A stretch of 64,000 nucleotides of DNA from Denitromonas iodatirespirans. GTDB lineage: Bacteria; Pseudomonadota; Gammaproteobacteria; Burkholderiales; Rhodocyclaceae. The DNA lies in the NCBI RefSeq assembly GCF_018524365.1, contig NZ_JAEKFT010000022.1, positions 1 to 64,000 on the forward strand, read 5' to 3'. Shown one piece after another: positions 1 to 8,499 of the stretch. How positions within the stretch are numbered: position 1 is the first letter of the stretch; each line of letters opens with the position of its first letter. The notes under the pieces were generated by a model, which saw nothing but the letters and a program-made list of their open reading frames with translations, was not told where the DNA came from and did no database searches. The translations under genes and the position numbers were made by a program.

Positions 1-127
1 GCAGCATTCGACCCTCGGCTACAAGTCGCCAGTTCAGTTCCTGGAGAACTGGATCAGAGCGCAGCATCAGGAAAAACAGGTAGCATGAAACCCACCCTTT
101 GGCAGACGAAAAACCGAGGGAACCTCA
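1..127 (+). mobile_element. Right end of an IS3-family insertion sequence (partial)
   Basis: The window opens inside an insertion sequence. The transposase tail ends at 88 and a short untranslated stretch leads to a probable right end at about 127. The last bases read as AACCTCA, consistent with the TG...CA termini of IS3 elements. The left end lies outside the window, so the inverted repeat and target duplication cannot be verified and the exact boundary is a guess. Confidence 0.5.
2..88 (+). CDS. IS3-family transposase OrfB, C-terminal fragment
   Basis: Reading from base 2 gives a 28-residue tail ending in TGA at 86-88. It contains HSTLGYKSPVQFLENW, the characteristic end of the IS3-family (rve/DDE integrase) transposase OrfB, where the conserved LGYKSP follows the catalytic domain. 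The remainder lies upstream of the window, so whether the element is intact is unknown. In IS3 elements OrfB is normally made as an OrfAB fusion by frameshifting and catalyses copy-out/paste-in transposition. It lies about 230 bp downstream of the pgk end and points towards it (convergent). Confidence 0.75.
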   Translation, partial: QHSTLGYKSPVQFLENWIRAQHQEKQVA

Positions 128-271
128 CCGCTACCGACATGCCGAATCTCTCCGATGCTCCAATAGGCCGATGACTTCGGTAGCACTGGAGCGACCACGG
201 CGAACGCCGATCCATGCTCTCTGTTGCTTCACGTCTCGAAATACGGCACCCGAGTTCTACTGGTGAATAAA

Positions 272-292
272 AAGGCGACCATAGGTCGCCTT
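272..292 (-). terminator. Intrinsic terminator after pgk
   Basis: A perfect 9-bp stem (272-280 with 284-292) closed by a 3-base loop. Read on the minus strand it is followed by a run of T (TTTTTATT). It lies just 3' of the pgk stop and should end the leftward tkt-gap-epd-pgk transcript. The 128-271 stretch between it and the IS end holds no gene that I recognise. Confidence 0.85.
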
Positions 293-314
293 CTGGGGTG
301 ACAGATTGATTGGG

Positions 315-1499
315 TCAGCCCCCGAATCGCGCTTCGAGTGCGGCGATGGCGGGGAGGGTCTTGCCTTCCAGGAATTCCAGAAACGCGCCGCCTCCGGTCG
401 AGATGTAGCCGATGTCATCGGCGATGTGAAACTTGGCGATGGCGGCCAAGGTGTCGCCGCCGCCGGCGATGGAGAAGGCCTCTGAGTGGGCGATGGCGGA
501 GGCCATCATCTTGGTGCCGCCCGCGAACTGGGCATGCTCGAAAACGCCGACTGGGCCGTTCCAGACGATGGTGCCGGCGTGGGCAATGATGTCGGCCAGT
601 TTGGCGGCGGTTTTGGGACCGACGTCAAGGATGCGGTCGTGCGGGCCGACTTCGTCAGCGGGGATGCGGTTGGCGCGGGCCAGCGCCGAGACTTCGTCGG
701 CGACCACCACGTCTACCGGCAGCGGCACTTCGGCGCCGCGGGCTTTCATCATGTCCATGATGGCCTGGGCTTCCTTGACCAGCTCGGGCTCGGCCAGCGA
801 TTCGCCGATGCGCTTGCCGGAGGCGAGCAGGAAAGTGTTGGCGATGCCGCCGCCGACGATCAGCTGGTCGACCTTTTCAGCCAAGGTGCGCAGGATGGTC
901 AGCTTGCTCGACACCTTGGCGCCACCGACGATGGCGACCAGCGGCCGGGCGGGGTTTTCGGTGGCCTGGCTGAGCGCGTCGATTTCGGCACCCATCAGGA
1001 TGCCGGCACAGGCGACGGGGGCGAAGCGGGCAATGCCTTCGGTGGTGGCTTCGGCACGGTGGGCGGTGCCGAAGGCGTCATTGACGTAGACGTCGCACAA
1101 AGCGGCCATTTTCTTGGCGAGTTCTTCGTTGTTCTTCTTCTCGCCGACGTTGCCGCGGCAGTTCTCGAGCAGCACCACTTCGCCCGGCTTGACCTCGAAG
1201 CCGCCATCGACCCAGCTATTGATCAGGCGCACCGGGCGGTTGATGAGCTGACCGAGGCGGACGGCGACCGGCGTGAGCGAATCGTCGGCCCCGAGCTGGC
1301 CTTCGGTGGGCCGGCCGAGGTGGGAGGTGATCATCACCGCTGCGCCCTTGTCCAGGCAGTACTGGATGGACGGGATCGAGGCGCGGATACGGGTGTCTTC
1401 GGTGATGTTGCCGGCTTCGTCCTGTGGCACGTTGAGGTCGGCGCGGATGAAGACGCGCTTGCCGGAGACGTCGAGTTCCTGGAGTTTTTTGACTTTCAT
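315..1499 (-). CDS. pgk: Phosphoglycerate kinase
   Basis: Cytosolic glycolysis/gluconeogenesis/Calvin-cycle enzyme interconverting 1,3-bisphosphoglycerate + ADP and 3-phosphoglycerate + ATP. The 394-residue product has the usual length. Family hallmarks visible: [10 protein letters not shown] near residue 15, SHLGRP near 60, GGAKVSSK near 200 and the nucleotide-binding GGGDTLAA near the C terminus. The frame is open far upstream, but the ATG at 1499 is chosen because it begins the canonical MKVKKL...DLNVP N terminus and has an AGGAAA ribosome site. The start overlaps the stop of the preceding GAPDH-like gene as ATGA, implying translational coupling. Last gene of the leftward operon. The pyk and fba genes that often follow in related bacteria are absent here. 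Confidence 0.97.
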   Translation of the reverse strand: MKVKKLQELDVSGKRVFIRADLNVPQDEAGNITEDTRIRASIPSIQYCLDKGAAVMITSHLGRPTEGQLGADDSLTPVAVRLGQLINRPVRLINSWVDGGFEVKPGEVVLLENCRGNVGEKKNNEELAKKMAALCDVYVNDAFGTAHRAEATTEGIARFAPVACAGILMGAEIDALSQATENPARPLVAIVGGAKVSSKLTILRTLAEKVDQLIVGGGIANTFLLASGKRIGESLAEPELVKEAQAIMDMMKARGAEVPLPVDVVVADEVSALARANRIPADEVGPHDRILDVGPKTAAKLADIIAHAGTIVWNGPVGVFEHAQFAGGTKMMASAIAHSEAFSIAGGGDTLAAIAKFHIADDIGYISTGGGAFLEFLEGKTLPAIAALEARFGG

Positions 1500-2560
1500 T
1501 GCGGGGTTTCCTGAAGAGAATTCAAACCGTTCGCCGTCGGCCAGCATTGATGCCAATGGTGCAGTACATCGACCATGCGGCTGGCGAAGCCCCATTCGTT
1601 GTCGAACCACACCAGCAGGCTGAGCAGATGTGCGCCACAAACACGGGTCTGCCCGCCGTCGATGACGGCGGAGTGCGGGTCGTGATTGAAATCGATCGAG
1701 GCGTGCACCTGCTCGGTGTAGGCCAAACGTGATTGATGATGCCGGTGGGCGGCGTCGGCCAAGAGCTGATTGACCGCGTCGGCACTGACCGGTTGATGCA
1801 CCGTGACAGCAAGCTCGATTGCCGAGACATTGAGCGTGGGCACCCGGATGGCCTTGGCCTGCACCCGGCCGGTGAGGCGCGGCAAAAGGCGTTCGACGCC
1901 GCGCGCCAGGCCGGTGGCGACCGGGATGATCGACTGCATGGCCGAGCGGGTGCGACGCAGGTCGGTGTGGTGGTAGCCGTCGATCAGGGGCTGGTCGTTC
2001 ATCACCGAATGGATGGTGGTGAGCATCGCCTGGTCGACGCCATAGGCGCGGTCGAGCAGGTCGAGCACCGGGACCACGGCATTGGTGGTGCACGAGGCAT
2101 TGGAGATGATGCGCTCGGCGCCGGTCAGCGCCTCGTGATTGATGCCATAGACCACCGTGGCATCGACGTCCTCGGCACTGGTGCCGGGGTGCGAGAGCAG
2201 CACGCGGGGGCAGCCGGCGTCGAGGAAACGCTGCAATTCCTCGCGCGTGCCGTAGCGGCCGGAGCATTCGACCACCAGGTCGATGCCCTGGGCTGCCCAG
2301 TCGACCGCCTCGGGCGTATCGGCGTGGCTGACGAGGATGCGTTGCCCGTCGATGATCAGTGCGTCGCCGTCGGTTTCGACCACGCCCGGGAAGCGGCCGT
2401 GGGTGGAGTCGAAGCGGGTGAGGTATTCGATGCTGGCCAGATCGGCCGGCTCGTTGATCGCCACCACCCGGTAGCGCTCACGAAAGGGCGACTCCTGCAG
2501 CGCGCGCAGGAAGCAGCGGCCGATGCGGCCGTATCCGTTGATGGCCAGGCGAAGTGTCAT
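1496..2560 (-). CDS. epd: Erythrose-4-phosphate dehydrogenase-like GAPDH-family enzyme
   Basis: A GAPDH-fold dehydrogenase of 354 residues. The Rossmann motif INGYGRIGR is at residues 8-16 and the catalytic cysteine is Cys157 in SNASCTTN. Features shared with E. coli Epd rather than GapA include VVYGIN, HSVMNDQ, DLRRTR, SIIPV and [10 protein letters not shown], so oxidation of erythrose 4-phosphate to 4-phosphoerythronate (first step of pyridoxal phosphate synthesis) is the likely role. The residue after SCTTN is Ala where GAPDH and E. coli Epd have Cys; this residue is not the nucleophile. The gene sits between gapA and pgk, recalling the epd-pgk order of enterobacteria. A GAPDH paralogue with altered specificity is the alternative. 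Confidence 0.8.
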   Translation of the reverse strand: MTLRLAINGYGRIGRCFLRALQESPFRERYRVVAINEPADLASIEYLTRFDSTHGRFPGVVETDGDALIIDGQRILVSHADTPEAVDWAAQGIDLVVECSGRYGTREELQRFLDAGCPRVLLSHPGTSAEDVDATVVYGINHEALTGAERIISNASCTTNAVVPVLDLLDRAYGVDQAMLTTIHSVMNDQPLIDGYHHTDLRRTRSAMQSIIPVATGLARGVERLLPRLTGRVQAKAIRVPTLNVSAIELAVTVHQPVSADAVNQLLADAAHRHHQSRLAYTEQVHASIDFNHDPHSAVIDGGQTRVCGAHLLSLLVWFDNEWGFASRMVDVLHHWHQCWPTANGLNSLQETPQ

Positions 2561-2587
2561 GGGCGACTCGGGCTGGGTGAACGAAAA

Positions 2588-2610
2588 CGGGGACGCAGCT
2601 GGCGTCCCCG
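2588..2610 (-). terminator. Hairpin with T-run after gapA (terminator or attenuator)
   Basis: A perfect 9-bp stem (2588-2596 with 2602-2610) and 5-base loop. On the minus strand it is followed by TTTTCGTTC. It lies between gapA and epd and would lower expression of epd-pgk relative to gapA. Partial readthrough is expected because no promoter is obvious in the 63-bp gap. Confidence 0.7.
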
Positions 2611-2623
2611 TGATCCGGTCGGC

Positions 2624-3640
2624 TTACTGCGCCTTGGCGAAGGCGCGCGCGGCGTCGAGCATGCGGCAGGAGTAGCCCCACTCGTTGTCGTACCAGGCCA
2701 GCACCTTGACCAGCGTGCCGTCGATGACGCGGGTCTGGGTGGCGTCGAAGGTGGACGACACCGTGGTGTGGTTGAAGTCGCTCGACACCAGCGGCTCGGT
2801 GTTGACCGCCAGGATGCCCTTGAGCGGGCCATTGGCCGCGGCGGTCATCAGGGCGTTGATCTCTTCCTTGGTGGTCGCGCGCTCGGCGGTGAAGGTGAGG
2901 TCAACCAGCGACACGTTGATGGTCGGCACGCGCAGGGCGAAGCCGTCCACCTTGCCTTGCAACTGCGGCAGCACCAGGCCGACGGCCTTGGCCGCGCCGG
3001 TCTTGGTCGGGATGATGTTGGCGGCGGCGGCGCGGGCACGGCGCAGGTCCTTGTGGCGCACGTCGACGGTGACCTGGTCGTTGGTGTAGGCGTGGATGGT
3101 GGTCATCAGGCCCTGGGTGATGCCGACGCTGTCGGCCAGCACCTTGGCCACCGGGGCCAGGCAGTTGGTGGTGCACGAGGCGTTGGAGACGACGGTCATG
3201 CCGTCGCTCAGCACGGACTCATTCACGCCCATGACGATGGTGGCGTCGACATCGTCACCACCCGGGGCCGAGATCAGCACGCGCTTGGCGCCCATCTCGA
3301 GCAGTTGCTGTGCCTTGGCCTTGCTGGTGTAGGCACCGGTGCACTCGAGCAGCACGTCCACGCCATGGCTACCCCAGTTGACGCCCTTCGGGTCCTTGGT
3401 CGAGTAGAAGGGGATCTTCTTGCCATCGATGATGATCACGTTGTCGCCTTCGGTCTCGACCGGGGTGGCGAAGCGGCCATGCGTGGTGTCGTACTTGAGC
3501 AGGTGCGCGTTGGTGGTCAGGTCGCCCGAGGCGTTGATGGCGACCACCTCGAACTCGTTCTGCAGGCCTTGTTCGTAGATGGCGCGCAGGGTGCAGCGAC
3601 CGATGCGGCCGAAACCGTTGATGGCAACTTTGATCGTCAT
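2624..3640 (-). CDS. gapA: Glyceraldehyde-3-phosphate dehydrogenase, type I
   Basis: NAD(P)-dependent, phosphate-requiring oxidation of glyceraldehyde 3-phosphate to 1,3-bisphosphoglycerate (reversible; used in glycolysis, gluconeogenesis and the Calvin cycle). The 338-residue protein has the full family length: Rossmann motif INGFGRIGR near residue 7, catalytic Cys156 in [16 protein letters not shown] and the C-terminal WYDNEWGYS. Transketolase lies 51 bp upstream and a hairpin plus the Epd-like paralogue lie downstream, so a tkt-gap-epd-pgk transcript is likely. Coenzyme preference cannot be settled by eye. Confidence 0.97.
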   Translation of the reverse strand: MTIKVAINGFGRIGRCTLRAIYEQGLQNEFEVVAINASGDLTTNAHLLKYDTTHGRFATPVETEGDNVIIIDGKKIPFYSTKDPKGVNWGSHGVDVLLECTGAYTSKAKAQQLLEMGAKRVLISAPGGDDVDATIVMGVNESVLSDGMTVVSNASCTTNCLAPVAKVLADSVGITQGLMTTIHAYTNDQVTVDVRHKDLRRARAAAANIIPTKTGAAKAVGLVLPQLQGKVDGFALRVPTINVSLVDLTFTAERATTKEEINALMTAAANGPLKGILAVNTEPLVSSDFNHTTVSSTFDATQTRVIDGTLVKVLAWYDNEWGYSCRMLDAARAFAKAQ

Positions 3641-3691
3641 GGATAGCGTCCTTCTTTTCTCTAGTTTGAATCCGGTCAGTGGTTCGGCCTC

Positions 3692-5710
3692 TCAGCCCAC
3701 CTGTGCGCGCACGGCCTCGACCACCGCCTCGGCGGTGATGCCGAAGAACTTGAACAGCTCGCCGGCCGGGGCCGATTCGCCGAAGCGGTCGATGCCGATG
3801 ACGGCGCCTTCCAGGCCGACGTACTTGCGCCAGAAGTCGGTCACGCCGGCCTCGACCGCGACACGCGGGATGCCGGCCGGTAGCACGCTGGCGCGGTAGG
3901 CGGCGTCCTGGCGGTCGAACAGGTTGGTGCTGGGCATGGAGACCACGCGCACGTGGATGCCGGCCTCGGCGAGGGTCTTCTGCGCCGCCATGGCCAGCGC
4001 CACTTCGGAGCCGGTGGCGAGGATCACGGCCTGCGGCGTGCCGCCGGCCGCCTCCGACAGCACGTAGCCGCCGCGGCGGATGGCCGACAGCTGCTCGGCG
4101 CTGCGCGGCTGGAAGGGCAGGTTCTGGCGCGAGAAGCACAGCGTCGACGGGCCGTCGGCGCGCTCGATGGCATGCGCCCAGGCGACGGCCGACTCGGTGG
4201 TGTCGCAGGGGCGCCACACGTCCATGTTGGGAATGTAGCGCAGCGTCGCGGTCTGCTCGACCGGCTGGTGCGTCGGGCCGTCTTCGCCCAGGCCGATCGA
4301 GTCGTGGGTGAACACGAAGATCTGGCGCAGCTTCATCAGCGCGGCCATGCGCAGGGCGTTGCGCGCGTACTCGCTGAACATCAGGAAGGTGGCGGTGTAG
4401 GGGATCAGGCCGCCGTGCAGGCTGGCGCCGTTGGCGATGGCGGCCATGCCAAACTCGCGCACGCCGTAGTACACATAGTTGCCGCCGGCTTCGCGCGTGA
4501 CACCTTTGGCGCCCGACCACAGGGTCAGGTTGGAGCCGGCCAGGTCGGCCGAGCCGCCGAGCAGCTCGGGCAGCTTGGGGGCAAAGGCTTCGATGGCGTT
4601 CTGGCTGGCCTTGCGGGTGGCGATGGTCTCGGCCTTGTCGCCGATCTGTGCCAGCACCGTGTCGACATGCGCGGACCAGTCGGCCGGCAGGGTGCCGCCC
4701 ATGCGGCGCTCGAACTCGGCGGCCAGCTCGGGATGGGCGCTGCGGTAGGCGGCGAAGCGGGCGTTCCACTCGGCTTCGGCGGTGGCGCCGGTTTCGCGCG
4801 CATTCCAGGCTTGGTAGACCTCCTGCGGGATCTCGAAGGGCGGATGCGTCCAGCCGATGTAGTCGCGCGCGGCGGCGATTTCGGCGTCGCCCAGCGGGGC
4901 GCCGTGCACATCGTGGCCGCCCTGCTTGTTGGGCGCGCCGGCGCCGATCACCGTCTTGCAGCAGATCAGCGTCGGCTGCGTGGTGTTGGCGCGGGCCTGC
5001 GCGACGGCCGCCTGGATGGCCACCGGGTCATGGCCCTGGACGTCGCGGATCACCTGCCAGCCGTAGGCTTCGAAGCGCTTCGGGGTGTCGTCGGTGAACC
5101 AGCCATCGACATGGCCGTCGATGGAGATGTTGTTGTCGTCGTAGAAGGCGATCAGCTTGCCCAGGCCGAGCGTGCCGGCCAGCGAACAGGCTTCGTGCGA
5201 GATGCCTTCCATCAGGCAGCCGTCGCCCAGGAACACCCAGGTACGGTGATCGACGATGGCGTGGCCGGGGCGGTTGAACGTGTCGGCCAGCACCTTCTCT
5301 GCCAGCGCCATGCCCACCGCGTTGCTGACACCCTGACCGAGCGGCCCGGTGGTGGTCTCGATGCCCGGGGCGTAGCCGTATTCGGGGTGGCCCGGGGTCT
5401 TGCTGTGCAGTTGGCGGAAGTTCTTGAGGTCGTCGATGCTCAGATCGTAGCCGGTCAGGTGCAGCAGCGCGTAGAGCAGCATCGAGCCGTGGCCGTTGGA
5501 GAGCACGAAGCGGTCGCGGTCGGCCCACTTGGGGTTGGCCGGGTTGTGCTTGAGGTGGTGGCGCCACAGCACCTCGGCGATCTCGGCCATGCCCATGGGG
5601 GCGCCGGGGTGGCCGGACTTGGCCTTCTGGACGGCGTCCATGGCCAGCGCGCGGATCGCGCCGGTGATCGGGTTGAACTCGGGCAGTGTGACGTTGCGCT
5701 CAGACGACAT
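3692..5710 (-). CDS. tktA: Transketolase
   Basis: Thiamine-diphosphate enzyme moving two-carbon units between sugar phosphates in the pentose phosphate pathway and Calvin cycle. At 672 residues it has the length of bacterial TktA. Visible signatures: [15 protein letters not shown] near residue 31, [20 protein letters not shown] near 55, the ThDP motif [13 protein letters not shown] near 160, and the pyrimidine domain with [14 protein letters not shown] and [17 protein letters not shown]. The ATG at 5710 starts MSSERN, then [19 protein letters not shown]. First gene of the tkt-gap-epd-pgk operon and 153 bp downstream of phosphoribulokinase, on the same strand. Confidence 0.97.
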   Translation of the reverse strand: MSSERNVTLPEFNPITGAIRALAMDAVQKAKSGHPGAPMGMAEIAEVLWRHHLKHNPANPKWADRDRFVLSNGHGSMLLYALLHLTGYDLSIDDLKNFRQLHSKTPGHPEYGYAPGIETTTGPLGQGVSNAVGMALAEKVLADTFNRPGHAIVDHRTWVFLGDGCLMEGISHEACSLAGTLGLGKLIAFYDDNNISIDGHVDGWFTDDTPKRFEAYGWQVIRDVQGHDPVAIQAAVAQARANTTQPTLICCKTVIGAGAPNKQGGHDVHGAPLGDAEIAAARDYIGWTHPPFEIPQEVYQAWNARETGATAEAEWNARFAAYRSAHPELAAEFERRMGGTLPADWSAHVDTVLAQIGDKAETIATRKASQNAIEAFAPKLPELLGGSADLAGSNLTLWSGAKGVTREAGGNYVYYGVREFGMAAIANGASLHGGLIPYTATFLMFSEYARNALRMAALMKLRQIFVFTHDSIGLGEDGPTHQPVEQTATLRYIPNMDVWRPCDTTESAVAWAHAIERADGPSTLCFSRQNLPFQPRSAEQLSAIRRGGYVLSEAAGGTPQAVILATGSEVALAMAAQKTLAEAGIHVRVVSMPSTNLFDRQDAAYRASVLPAGIPRVAVEAGVTDFWRKYVGLEGAVIGIDRFGESAPAGELFKFFGITAEAVVEAVRAQVG

Positions 5711-5793
5711 CGCTCTCTCGCGGCTCGCGGGCCATTTTGGGGAAAGGCGGAATTATCGTCGAAACCGGCCCGCTTGGGTACCCGCTTGTGCGT

Positions 5794-5828
5794 CGCAGCA
5801 GCCCGGCGGTTGGTGCCGGGCGGCTGCG
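5794..5828. repeat. Inverted repeat between phosphoribulokinase and tktA
   Basis: Arms 5794-5807 and 5815-5828 pair over 14 positions with one mismatch around a 7-base loop. No T-run follows on either strand, so it is either a weak or Rho-assisted terminator after phosphoribulokinase or an mRNA-stabilising hairpin. Confidence 0.5.
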
Positions 5829-5863
5829 CTTATCGCAATCGAATCATCGTCTTGGCGCTCGGC

Positions 5864-6739
5864 TCAGACCCACTGCCGGCGACGCTCCATGAGCTTCCAG
5901 ATGAGCGGGGTGAGGATCAGCTGCATGGCCAGGTCGAGCCGGCCGCCGGAGACCACGATGGTGTTGGCGCGCGACATGAAGGAGCCGCTGATCATGTTGA
6001 GCAGGTAGGGGAAATCGACGCCGCGCGGATCCTTGAAACGGATCACCACCATCGACTCCTCCAGCGTCGGGATATCGCGCGCCGAGAAGGGGTTGGAGGT
6101 GTCCACCACCGGCACGCGCTGGAAGTTGATGTGGGTGTGCGAGAACTGCGGGACGATGTAGTGCACATAGTCGTGCATGCGGCGCAGGATGGTGTCCTGC
6201 ACCGCATCCTTGGAGTAGCCGCGCAGGCGGGTGTCGCGGTGCAGCTTCTGGATCCATTCCAGGTTGATGGTCGGCACCACGCCGATCAGCAGGTCCACGT
6301 GGCGCGCGATGTTGATGTCCTCGGTCACCATCGCGCCGTGCAGGCCTTCGTAGAACAGGCAGTCGGTGCCCACCGGCAGGTCTTCCCACTCGGTGAAGGT
6401 GCCCATCGGCAGGTTCCAGCGCAGCGACTGCGCCTCGTTGTGCACATAGTGGCGGCGCCGGCCGGTGGCCGAGTCGCCATAGGCGCGGAAGATCTGCTCC
6501 AGGTCGGTGATCAGGTTGGCCTCGGGGCCGAAATGGCTGATGCCGCGCTCGCCGCGCGCCTCGGCCTCGTCGATCAGGCGCTTCATCTCATCGCGGGTGT
6601 AGCGGTGGAAGCTGTCGCCCTCGATGATGGCCGCGTTCACGTTCTCGCGATGGAAGATCGCCTCGAAGGTGTGCTTGACCGTGGTGGTGCCGGCGCCCGA
6701 CGAGCCGGTGACGGCGATGATCGGATGCTTCATCGACAT
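5864..6739 (-). CDS. cbbP: Phosphoribulokinase (class I)
   Basis: ATP-dependent phosphorylation of ribulose 5-phosphate to ribulose 1,5-bisphosphate, the reaction that feeds RuBisCO. The 291-residue product has the length of the proteobacterial class. P-loop GSSGAGTTT lies at residues 12-20, then GDSFHRYTRDEM, the substrate-binding HFGPEANL, FYEGLHGAMV and GVVPTINLEWIQKLHRD. The ATG at 6739 is preferred over the in-frame ATG at 6733 because GGAG lies 7 bases before it. Neighbouring tkt, gap and pgk fit a Calvin-cycle arrangement, but no RuBisCO gene is in the window, so autotrophy is inference. Confidence 0.94.
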   Translation of the reverse strand: MSMKHPIIAVTGSSGAGTTTVKHTFEAIFHRENVNAAIIEGDSFHRYTRDEMKRLIDEAEARGERGISHFGPEANLITDLEQIFRAYGDSATGRRRHYVHNEAQSLRWNLPMGTFTEWEDLPVGTDCLFYEGLHGAMVTEDINIARHVDLLIGVVPTINLEWIQKLHRDTRLRGYSKDAVQDTILRRMHDYVHYIVPQFSHTHINFQRVPVVDTSNPFSARDIPTLEESMVVIRFKDPRGVDFPYLLNMISGSFMSRANTIVVSGGRLDLAMQLILTPLIWKLMERRRQWV

Positions 6740-6772
6740 GGTGGAACTCCGGAAAAAAGAATCCGATGAGAA

Positions 6773-7582
6773 TCAGGAGTGGCTGGAAATCCAGGTCCGC
6801 CACTGCTGGAACAGGCCGGGGCTGGCCGCCGCGATGACCCCGCGCTTGACGGCCGGGCCGGCCATCAGGTCGCCGCCGTCGAGCGCCGCGCATTCGCCGC
6901 CGGCCTCCTGCAGGATCAGCCGGCCCGCGGCATAGTCCCATAGCATCTGCCCGCCGTGGATGTACACATCGAGCCGGCCGGCGGCGACAAAACACCATTC
7001 GAGCGCGCTCGAGCCGAAATTGCGTTGCGAATAGTAGGGCGGGCGCACCGCCAGTTCGTCGCCCAGATGATGGCTGACCCGCTTGAAGTCGACACCGGCG
7101 ACGGCGTCGGAGAGGCGCACCGCGGGCTCGCGCAGCGGCAACTCGGCGCCGTTCAGATAGGCGCCGGCGCCGGCGGCGGCGTAGAAGCACTCGTCGGTGA
7201 CCGGGTTGTACACCACCCCGAAGCGCGGCTCATGGTCCATCAGGTAGGCGATCGACACGGCGAAGAAGGGCACGCCGTTGGCGAAATTGGTGGTGCCGTC
7301 GATCGGGTCGATGCACCACAGGCCGCGACGGCCTTCGGCCCACAGGCGCGCCTGCTGCTCCGGGCTCATCTCCTCGCCCAGCACGGCGCCCGGCGCCAGG
7401 CCCGGCAGCGCCTCGGCAAACATGCGCTGCGATTCGAGATCGGCCTCGGTGAACAGTGAGCCGTCGTTCTTCTTCTGGCGGGTGCTCTTGAGATGGCGCG
7501 GCAGGATCACGTCACGGGAGATGTCCCGAACCACCGATTCGAGGGCGCGGGCGCGAGACAGGCGCTTGGCGGCAGTATTCAT
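6773..7582 (-). CDS. Inositol monophosphatase-family phosphatase
   Basis: A Mg2+-dependent phosphatase of the IMPase/FBPase/CysQ superfamily, 269 residues. Metal-binding motifs are intact: GEEMS, WCIDPIDGTTNF and the C-terminal WDYAAGRLILQEAGG. Such proteins dephosphorylate inositol phosphate, fructose bisphosphate, PAP or histidinol phosphate, and the substrate cannot be read from the sequence. Its position 33 bp upstream of phosphoribulokinase on the same strand makes a sugar-phosphate substrate plausible, but this is inference. The ATG at 7582 is chosen for its AGGAAA site; the frame stays open far upstream without homology. Confidence 0.9.
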   Translation of the reverse strand: MNTAAKRLSRARALESVVRDISRDVILPRHLKSTRQKKNDGSLFTEADLESQRMFAEALPGLAPGAVLGEEMSPEQQARLWAEGRRGLWCIDPIDGTTNFANGVPFFAVSIAYLMDHEPRFGVVYNPVTDECFYAAAGAGAYLNGAELPLREPAVRLSDAVAGVDFKRVSHHLGDELAVRPPYYSQRNFGSSALEWCFVAAGRLDVYIHGGQMLWDYAAGRLILQEAGGECAALDGGDLMAGPAVKRGVIAAASPGLFQQWRTWISSHS

Positions 7583-7712
7583 GCGCGAATTTCCTGCGGT
7601 TGAGGCGGGATGGCAACCCGGCGCGCCGAACAGTTGCCGGGGGCCGGTCGGGCGGGCTGGCAACACAGTCGAATGGAAGCGGCGGCGCACCCAGCCGGCA
7701 AAGCGCCGACCA

Positions 7713-7744
7713 TTGGAATGTCCTGTCAAAGCCGACCCTATAAT
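7713..7744 (+). promoter_or_regulatory. Candidate promoter giving a leaderless rsmE mRNA
   Basis: A consensus -10 hexamer TATAAT lies at 7739-7744, only 3 bases before the first ATG of rsmE (7748). Transcription would start near 7751, at the second of two tandem ATG codons. The -35 is weak (TTGGAA at 7713-7718 with an overlong spacer). No ribosome site precedes the ATGs. Confidence 0.45.
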
Positions 7745-7747
7745 AGC

Positions 7748-8470
7748 ATGATGATTCATCGATTCTTTTGCCCCGGCCCGCTGTCCGCGGGCGTTTCCGT
7801 GGCCTTGCCCGACGAGGCCGCCCATCATGCCACCCGGGTGCTGCGCCTGCGCCCCGATGCGGCCATCGAGGTCTTCGACGGCGAAGGGCACGCCTGTGCG
7901 GCGACGCTCGATTCCAGCGGCACACCGGTGATGGCGCGCCTGACGGCGGCCCTGCCGGACGAGCCCGCCCCGCGTTGCCGGATCACGCTGGTGCAGGCGC
8001 TGGCCACGGGCGACAAGATGGACTGGGTGGTGCAGAAGGCGGTCGAGCTGGGCGTCAGTGACATCCAGCCGGTGTCGGCGCGGCGCTCGGTGGTGCGGCT
8101 CGACGGTGCGCGCGCCGAGAAGCGTCTCGCGCATTGGCGCAAGGTGGCGGTGTCGGCCTGCGAGCAGTGCGGCCGCAACCGCCTGCCGCAGATCCACGAG
8201 GTCCAGACCCTGACACAGTGGCTGGTAGGTGCGCAGGGCGGCTGGGTGCTGGCCCCGGCCGCCGAGCAGCCGCTGCGTACCCGCGCGTTGCCGGCCGACG
8301 GGCGTGTCACGCTGCTGGTCGGTCCCGAAGGCGGTTGGGACGACGACGAGCTGGCTGCGATGCGCGCACGCGGCATCGAGGCGCTGTCGCTCGGGCCGCG
8401 CGTGCTGCGTACCGAGACGGCCGGCCTCGCGGCGGTGGCGGCGATCCAGGCCTTGTGGGGTGATTTCTAA
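7748..8470 (+). CDS. rsmE: 16S rRNA (uracil-1498-N3)-methyltransferase RsmE
   Basis: SPOUT-family enzyme that methylates N3 of U1498 in 16S rRNA using S-adenosylmethionine. The 240-residue protein matches the family length. The PUA-like N terminus contains HHATRVLRL, followed by KMDWVVQKAVELG near residue 90, GPEGGW at 192-197 and RTETA at 221-225, the knotted SAM-binding elements. Two adjacent in-frame ATGs (7748, 7751) are possible starts. Divergent from the phosphatase gene and followed after 29 bp by the polyphosphate:AMP phosphotransferase gene. Confidence 0.94.
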   Translation: MMIHRFFCPGPLSAGVSVALPDEAAHHATRVLRLRPDAAIEVFDGEGHACAATLDSSGTPVMARLTAALPDEPAPRCRITLVQALATGDKMDWVVQKAVELGVSDIQPVSARRSVVRLDGARAEKRLAHWRKVAVSACEQCGRNRLPQIHEVQTLTQWLVGAQGGWVLAPAAEQPLRTRALPADGRVTLLVGPEGGWDDDELAAMRARGIEALSLGPRVLRTETAGLAAVAAIQALWGDF

Positions 8471-8499
8471 GTTGCGCCATCTTCATCAGGAAAAGCGCC

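Noticed and set aside
1733-3646. Long plus-strand frame opposite epd and gapA
   Set aside because: Complement of well-identified dehydrogenases; no family motifs and no ribosome site.
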